A DNA stretch of 64,000 nucleotides, taken from positions 22,561,884 to 22,625,883 of the forward strand of contig NC_133648.1 of the NCBI RefSeq assembly GCF_009905375.1. The letters run 5' to 3'. Position 1 is the first letter of the stretch. Every line of letters starts with the position of its first letter. Under the pieces are notes generated by a model. That model made no database searches. It was not told where the DNA came from and saw only the letters and a program-made list of their open reading frames with translations. The DNA is from Apium graveolens (lineage: Eukaryota > Streptophyta > Magnoliopsida > Apiales > Apiaceae). The translations under genes and the position numbers were made by a program. This document shows, piece by piece, positions 57,304 through 64,000 of the stretch.

Positions 57304-58573
57304 CTTTATTTCTTCCACAATTTTCCGAATTTCTCCATTTTTCAATATGTAAAAGTATGCAATGTTTTGAGCAGTAATGTATTACTCTATGTAACGCTGG
57401 ATCTTGGAACCTGAAGGGCATATAAAGAATCTGAAAAGGAAAAATGATTCTCAATCATTTCTTTTTCACTTCATCTCTTCCTTTGTTATCTGTTGAGCTG
57501 CATGCCTATTTCCTTCTTGTGTAATGTGTTTGAAATGTTAAAGGTCTGTCCTTTTATCCCTTTCGGGATGCCTCGCCAAGCTCTAAGCGTTTCGTTACTG
57601 CATTTTGATTTTAGCCCCGAAAAATATAAAAAATAAACCTTGTCATGGCTGGAGAACATGATGACAAAGTTATTGCAATTTTTTTAATTTGATAGGCCGG
57701 TCTCCAATCTTTACAATGTTGTCCTAAGAAGTTTAATTGCTGGCTGAAAGCCTGAAACATACGATAACTTTCCTATAAATTTTTGGTGAAATTATATTTT
57801 TGGCGCGACATATGGATCTGTGGAGTTCATTGCCTCTACTGCTAAGACTTTACCCTACTGCTCATAGTTCCCCTACACTTTTTTAAGTACTCTGCTAGTG
57901 CAAAGATCTGGAATCACATAACTTTATTTCTTTGAGAAATCTAGATCTCTATAAAACCTAAAGGCCCTTCCATTACCCTACATCAAAAGAAATTCAAATT
58001 GTTGTTGTTCCTCCTAGTCAAGCTCAACAAGCATATATATTTACCAAAGGCCTACCGCTGCAAGTTTCAAACTTCTTCGTGACAAATTGGCTGTTCGACC
58101 CTGTGAACCCATCAATTTGCGGGGAAATGATAAGATAAACCATTGCCCGAGTGCAAGCTTCAGTTTATGCAGATTATATTGTAGATGAGTCTCAGTTTGT
58201 TTAAGTTTAGTTTTTTAAGACAAGTAGATAATGAAATGCACCCAAGTACCCAACTGATAGTGTGGGTTTTTTCCTCATTCAGTTTCTATCAACATAAGCA
58301 ACCAGACAAAATGACAATGCACATATTAAATGATTAGACAACAGACTGAAAGTAGAATGGTTCATCATAATAGGTATGAAGCACATCAGAGTAAAGAACA
58401 TCATTAAACTTTTGATTTACACCGGTATGTATATGACAATATCTCTTTAATCTTATGTAGTTATATCATGCACACTACATAATCATAAAAGAACAACAGA
58501 AGGAATGTTAAAGAACTAAATTTGTAGATTCGTTGAAAGCTGATCAGAGAAGAAAGAGATAACGCTTGAAAGA
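57304..58573. other. Intergenic, no gene seen
   Basis: AT-rich sequence downstream of the DUF4079 gene (which is on minus), including its 3'UTR. I found no frame with recognisable similarity and no exon 1 of the ureidoglycolate hydrolase-like gene. Confidence 0.45.
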
Positions 58574-60340
58574 TCAAGGCCATTTAGTGAATTCGAACAC
58601 TTTCAAAACTATATCAAGTCCTGTGGGGATCTGCCATACAAAGAGTAGCACATTGACTGCATTTAGTGCAATGTGAAGACTTCTTGCAGTCTCATTTCCT
58701 TTTTGCATAGGAGGCACAAGAGCTGCCGCAGCTGCCCACAACACTGTTATTGCTGTTCCAGGAACACAAATGCCAGCAAAGTTAGGACTGACACAGACAA
58801 ATGCAAAACGTAAAACAAATCTAACAATCACAGGTAAAGATTCAAAGATAAGCTTGAAATGGTTAACTGTTACTACTAGAAGCAAGTAAATCGGAGCTTA
58901 GCATATTGATTTTAAATGGAAGTCACGGTTTACCTGCCCCTGCAAAAAGATGAGGCCCTGGAAATAGCTTTCCTGTCCTTAGCCAGGTGTTGACTCCTCC
59001 ACCGATTGACTCGAAAACTCCAAATGCAAGAAGAATTGAACCAGCATTGAAGTGTTTGTCTCTATATGATCCTTTAATTAATTCCTTGCGCTCCTAGTTT
59101 AAGTAAAAGTAGATAGCTCAGATAACAGAAAATCAGCTTACAAGATCGGTTACCATTGTACAATATAAAACTTTCATCAAATGTCCAGAGATTTTCAGTC
59201 TTTTGACAATCTTGGTCTCAATTGAGAACCATTTCGTGGAGTGTACACTAATAGTACACTAATGATATATACACTCCTAAGTATATGCTTCAGGCTTGCT
59301 AATGTTTGAATAGGCAAATATTGTTAAATATACGATCCTCTATTGCGATCTTCCTCTAACACATTAAGATTTGACTGAGTTTGGCAAAAGGATTAAGGTT
59401 CGATTCCGAACCACCCCCAACATTATCACAATTTATTCTGGACATGAAAGACAATTAATGCCCCAAAGATGGGCGCCCGTGTTCCACTCTTCGACACATA
59501 AATGGGCTTTCGAATGAGGGGAGTGTTAAATATATGATCCTCGTTACTCGACAAGTATTTGCTCTGCTAGAGATTAATTATATATTACCATTGCAGTTGG
59601 GTGGAAACTTAGGCTGAAGCCCCGACTAAGCAAAAAAATTAGTACATTTTTTGTTAATCCCCGGCTAGCATCAAAATATTGGCATTTTAGCTCTGACTGT
59701 TTTGCAATCCTGGTTCCGCTACTAAAAAAGACACGAAAAAATGTAATAATACATGAAAGGAGAGAGTAAGGCCACCTCAGTGAGCTGCTGAATTTTGGAT
59801 TCAACAGGTGAAGGTTTAAGAGGCTGTGATGGGGTACCATCAGGTGTAACAGGAACAGGCTTAACTTCCTTCTTCAACTCAGTAATCTCATTCTGAATAG
59901 TCCGAACTCGACGCCATTGCCAACCCAAATAACCAGCATATAATGTATATGCAAACAAAGCACCCATCACAATGGGGTGAATCAAAGCAAGTGATCTTCC
60001 TTCCAGTAATCCAAACTCCCCGCCAGCAGCCAATGCATCCTGTTTCATCAAAACTACTCAAATTATTGTAACCCAAAAATCAAAATCAAAAGAAACAATC
60101 AAGAAAATATTATGCTCTTGCCTTTGAATCTAATAAGAAGGGTAATGTGATTGCAGAGAGAGGAAGAGATATAGATTTTAAGTGGGGAATAATAGAGTGA
60201 GTGCTGAGGAGTGGAGCTTGCTGAGAAGATGAGTGTTTGGAAAGGAGAAGCTTGATGGTGTTTTTGGTGATGTTATTATCATTATTTTTCAATGGTTGAA
60301 GCTGTGGTGGGAGTTTTACTAGGCTGAGCGTGGCTGCCAT
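58574..60340 (-). CDS. DUF4079 membrane protein, probably chloroplast, 4 exons, 273 aa
   Basis: Exons by position: 60340-60122, 60039-59776, 59093-58934, 58752-58574. Phases agree (822 nt), with ATG at 60340 and TGA at 58576-58574. Residues 1-70 are Ser/Leu/Lys-rich with few acids, like a plastid transit peptide (MAATLSLVKLPPQLQPLKNN). The mature part has the DUF4079 pattern: GEFGLLEGRSLALIHPIVMG with a membrane helix at about 90-113, a charged loop (about 114-175), then hydrophobic helices around 178-198, 208-229 and 240-262. Four histidines lie in or beside the helices (H94, H175, H209, H241), which might bind haem as in b561-like folds; that is inference. The family is shared by cyanobacteria and plants. 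Intron 1 uses a GC donor (AAAG|GCAAGA). Function is not established. Confidence 0.85.
59320..59560. repeat. Retrotransposon-like fragment in intron 2 of the DUF4079 gene
   Basis: The string gttaaatatacgatcctc (about 59323) recurs as gttaaatatatgatcctc (about 59526). The second copy follows a purine-rich gaatgaggggagtg, like a polypurine tract before an LTR. This may be a small truncated LTR (TRIM-like) remnant. No coding sequence is present. Confidence 0.4.
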
Positions 60341-60568
60341 GTTCCTGTTCTTGATTTCTTTTGCAGGGAGGAGGTACTTTTGTGGGATAGGAAAGTGGAG
60401 TAGTTCTTTGTTTTGTGTGGTCATGAATACAGTATGTTGTTATCATTTGTAAAATTGTGAGACAGCCCTGCATGTATTTTGACTTGGGAATGGGATTCAT
60501 ATAAATGTCCTCAGCAGCTTCTTTCTTATACGTAAATATTATAAAATAATAAATCCTAGTGATTTAGG

Positions 60569-60871
60569 TAGGGTTGTTCGGGAACCAAATCGAATCGAGT
60601 TTTGACCGAACCGAATTAGGCTTTACTTTTTTTCCTGACGGACCGAGCAGAGCCGAACTTTCTTATCGAACAAAAATTTGTGCTCGAGCTATATAACTAC
60701 GAGCCGAAGACGAATTTTTATGGAACAAAAAATTGTCAAAACAAACTCGGCTCGAGCTCGTTTTCTTAACGAATACTTTTTTTGTGTTCGAGTTCGAACT
60801 CGAGTTCTTAACGAACCGAGTCTTAACAAGCCGAGTTCGAGTTTGTTCGAATTTTTTCGCGAACAGCTCTA
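60569..60871. mobile_element. hAT-type MITE, 303 bp, with perfect 8-bp target repeat
   Basis: The left end is TAGGGTTGTTCGGG; the reverse complement of the right end is TAGAGCTGTTCGCG. It is flanked on both sides by GATTTAGG (60561-60568 and 60872-60879). The interior repeats cgaaccgagt/actcggttcg-type motifs and is non-coding; frames in it are artefacts. It lies about 230 bp upstream of the DUF4079 start. Confidence 0.88.
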
Positions 60872-60892
60872 GATTTAGGACATATTTATTAT

Positions 60893-61216
60893 GAGTATCT
60901 CCAATCATATAGAATCTTTAGCTAAAAATCATTAATACATACTATAAATAAAAAATGTAGAGATTATGCAAAAAAAATCATCTCCAATGGCACATTTGTT
61001 GAATCACTACAGACCAGACCTGTAAGAATTCTGTAAAAAGATTTCCTAATCATTTATTACCATATTGAAATAATATATTATATTTATAACAACATAAATT
61101 TTTAATAACATACTATTTTTAAAATATAGCTAACCAATATAGTTAATACCATTGAAGTACAATGTCTTATTGGTTCAACAAATCAATTAAAGACAACATC
61201 ATTGGAGATAATAAAA
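60893..61216. mobile_element. Possible MITE with TATCTCCAAT ends
   Basis: The left end reads gtatctccaatcat. The reverse complement of the right end (atcattggagata) reads tatctccaatgat. The interior is AT-rich and has no frame. Short inverted ends of this type mark a common plant MITE group, but the target repeat is not clear. Confidence 0.45.
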
Positions 61217-64000
61217 TAAGGCATGACCAGTAAAGACTAAATTACCCCTGTTTTTAATATTTATATAAAAAATGTGGTTTGTGGGAATCGAACTCAAGTT
61301 ATTTCATTCAATTATACAACCTCTTACCACTACATCATATTGTTACATGTACTTTTTTATCATACACATAATATGTAAGTGTGCTAGATGAATTTTTTAT
61401 TTAACTTTAAATATACTTATTCGAATTCCGCAAAAAAAAAGAATAGTTAGTTGAATATTTGTACAGTTAATTTTAAAGAATTAAATTCCAGATATAAAAT
61501 TAGGCATAGTACATAAATGGATTATTATATTATTTATTAATTATTTTTTAATTTGAAAATATATCTCATATACTTTTAACATATTTTTTATTATAAAAAG
61601 TAATTAAAATGTACTTATATAATTTTTTAAAAAATATTGAAAATAGAATCACTTATATATAAATAATCTATATTGGTATTATATATTTAGATAAATTCGA
61701 ATTATAATGAGTCAATGCATTTTAGAACTTGGCCCGTTGTTCAAAAAATACTCGAAATTTGACTACATGACCCTGCCGAAAAATATGGTCACATTCTACG
61801 TTTAGTAAATTTAAATTACAAGTTCGGCGAGAATATCTTACCAATAATGTGAAATTTTTTAATATCTTATGTTAATATAAATTAATGTGTTTGAGATTTT
61901 TATCGGATCAAGTCAATTGATTATTTATATTAAAACTACTAACTTCACTAATAACGCATTATTATTTTTGGGATTTGTCCCAATTTTATGAATATTTGAA
62001 ATTTGAAATGAGATCTCACTGGATTTGTTAAAACTACGATGATATATTAAATAGATTTATTTTCATTTTTCATTTTAAAAAAACTAACATTTTAAAAAGA
62101 ATTCTTTTAGATCAGCAATATTCATTGATCAAGATAATATTATACAAATATTTTGAATTATTTAAATATTTTGAATTATTCAAATAAAGGTAATATATAT
62201 ACTATATCGTAACATTTGATTCAATGCATTTTATATTATTTAAGGAAAAAAAACATATATTGTTCAATAATTTGAAGGAATTAACCAATTCAACTGATAT
62301 TTATAAAACTTTATCGAGCTAGAAATTTTTAATTTTAGAAGAATAGTATAAAATGTTATTAAATTATTATATGAAAAAATATTAGAGTCGTAATGAAACA
62401 AACTTAAAAACAGTTTAAATAACGATATAAATAATTTTTCTTTCGAATTCTTGAAAAAAATCATGAATATCAATAATAAGTCTTAAAAATATATAATTCA
62501 TTTTTATGTTACAACCATAATTGATATCTGGTTGCGTAAAAAATAGATATGGATTGTTTGTCAGTGATAATGTGAATACCATATATAATTATAACAATTT
62601 ATTTATTACATAATTTTAATTTTTGAATAATTATAAATTCATGTTATTTAAGCGATCAATTATCTCACTAGATGTTAATAATGATTATACATGTACATAA
62701 ATCAGATATTTAGCATATAAATAATTTAAATCATCATAATTTACTAAGAGATGTAACATACAATAATTTATATGCTAACACACACATACATATAACTTAA
62801 TCTTAATTTGTTAACAGTAATGTAAATAAAAAACTAATATTTTCTCATACATTCATACGTTGAATTTCAAAAATTAATATTTTTCATTAAAATCAACTTT
62901 AATATTAATAATAATATAAATTTTACATTATTGTATATTATGATTGCAAGTCATTCTGTCTTCAGTTATGTATTTTTTTATCTTTTTAAATTGAGTAAGT
63001 TAATTATAAGTTAGTAGTGAAATCAGTAATAATATAGAGCAGTACATATAGTTTATTTAAATAAAATTCAAGATTTTGGTCAATTTTGTATTCAACATAT
63101 ATGTTAAATTTTAGTTTTTTATTTGTAAACATACTAACGGCATTCTTAATCATTTCGTTTTAAACATACACTTACTACCATGTTTATATTCATTCATTAA
63201 ATATAAAATAACGGGTAAAAAAAATATAATATAATAATAGTTGAGGGGATATTCACTCATAAAAGTGAGGAAGCATTCGAAACTCGAAACTCCTAATGTT
63301 ATAGAGGGGGACATGTAGTTTGTTGGAGAGAAATTTTATCTCCATTTTTTCAAAATTTGACTCAAGAGCCTATATAAGAATATTGTTAGAGTTGTTTTAC
63401 AAACATTATAATCGATGATACATAAAAAAACTCTAGAAAATGACCCGTGTCTCTAATTATTCTTAATGAGACATGAGAGAGATTTTTTAGTGATGGGTCA
63501 TGTTCCGTTATAATTTTTCGCGGATAAGAAGTTCTTCCATTCGTGGAAAGGAAAAGTTTTTACGGATGAGAAGTTCTCCATTTCGGGGTAAGAAAAAGTT
63601 CCGAGTCACGAAAATTTATAATGGATTGATATAAAAAAATCTTTCAATCTGCTCCTTTAAAATAGATCTTTAAAATATAACGCGCCTGGAGCAGTATATT
63701 ATATAACAGTCTTAAATACACGATTGACGGAACCTTATAATAATTTTAAAGAACCACTAAATATTGTTAAAATATCATTATTTTATATTAAATTTCTTAT
63801 ATTTAAAGTTAGGGCATCGTTTACGTAGGATATCTTGATAATTTATCACAATAACATTGTCGAAATACGATTCCAGGTCAAATTTCTCATATTTGAATTT
63901 ACGGTTTTTCTGTGATGTGCTCATACGGACACACTAAATATAAACTTTTATAATTTTAGCTTGTTTTAATTGACCAATACTTCTTAATAATGGTGAACCC
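61217..64000. other. AT-rich intergenic DNA, no gene seen
   Basis: Very AT-rich sequence with only short frames. A 42-bp imperfect tandem duplication lies at 63521-63602 (cggataagaagttcttccat, then cggatgagaagttctccatt). Nothing coding can be supported to the end of the window. Confidence 0.5.

Noticed and set aside
59397..59407. Perfect RNA polymerase III B-box (GGTTCGATTCC) suggesting a SINE or tRNA
   Set aside because: No A-box at the right distance and no cloverleaf could be formed; it sits in retrotransposon-like debris.

Overview
The window is nuclear DNA from a flowering plant, most likely a eudicot. It has intron-bearing plant genes (NF-YB, F-box, a class IV aminotransferase-fold protein, a plastid-type DUF4079 membrane protein), AT-rich introns and intergenic DNA, and many plant transposons. 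The species cannot be read from the sequence.

Layout. 1-13.8 kb is a gene island, all on the minus strand: the start of an NF-YB gene (1-96), an F-box gene (1679-2929), an eight-exon PLP fold-type IV aminotransferase-like gene (4229-8765) and an eight-exon Ser-rich gene of unknown function (10380-13808). 14659-21972 is a 7.3 kb CACTA element with matching ends and a 3-bp ATA target duplication. It shows no transposase, but holds an intact-looking three-exon mini-gene and a 174-bp tandem array. 22298-23313 is a broken ureidoglycolate hydrolase-like gene.

23.4-56.7 kb is a transposon nest. A decayed Copia element (23446-42576, TSD CATGA) has its 5' LTR split by a 12.6 kb Ty3/gypsy Tat-type element (23609-36220, TSD GACAT) and carries a hAT-like MITE in gag-pol. 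A 5'-truncated LINE (about 42983-56674, TSD AAATGGTAGTTT) is split by a 10.25 kb Tekay/Del-type chromovirus on the minus strand (44409-54659, TSD CATAA). 58574-60340 is a four-exon DUF4079 gene with a GC-AG intron. 60.5-64 kb is AT-rich DNA with two MITEs.

Most notable is the Tat element. Its gag-pol is dead, but a separate antisense unit has its own TATA box, a predicted 5'UTR intron and phase-consistent coding exons. It is flanked by two 78-bp tandem arrays that share a motif in opposite orientation. Other points are the mini-gene and 174-bp array in the CACTA element, non-TGCA LTR ends on two elements, and a tandem duplication that copies a splice donor in the Ser-rich gene. All exon joins were made by eye from splice signals, reading phase and family resemblance.
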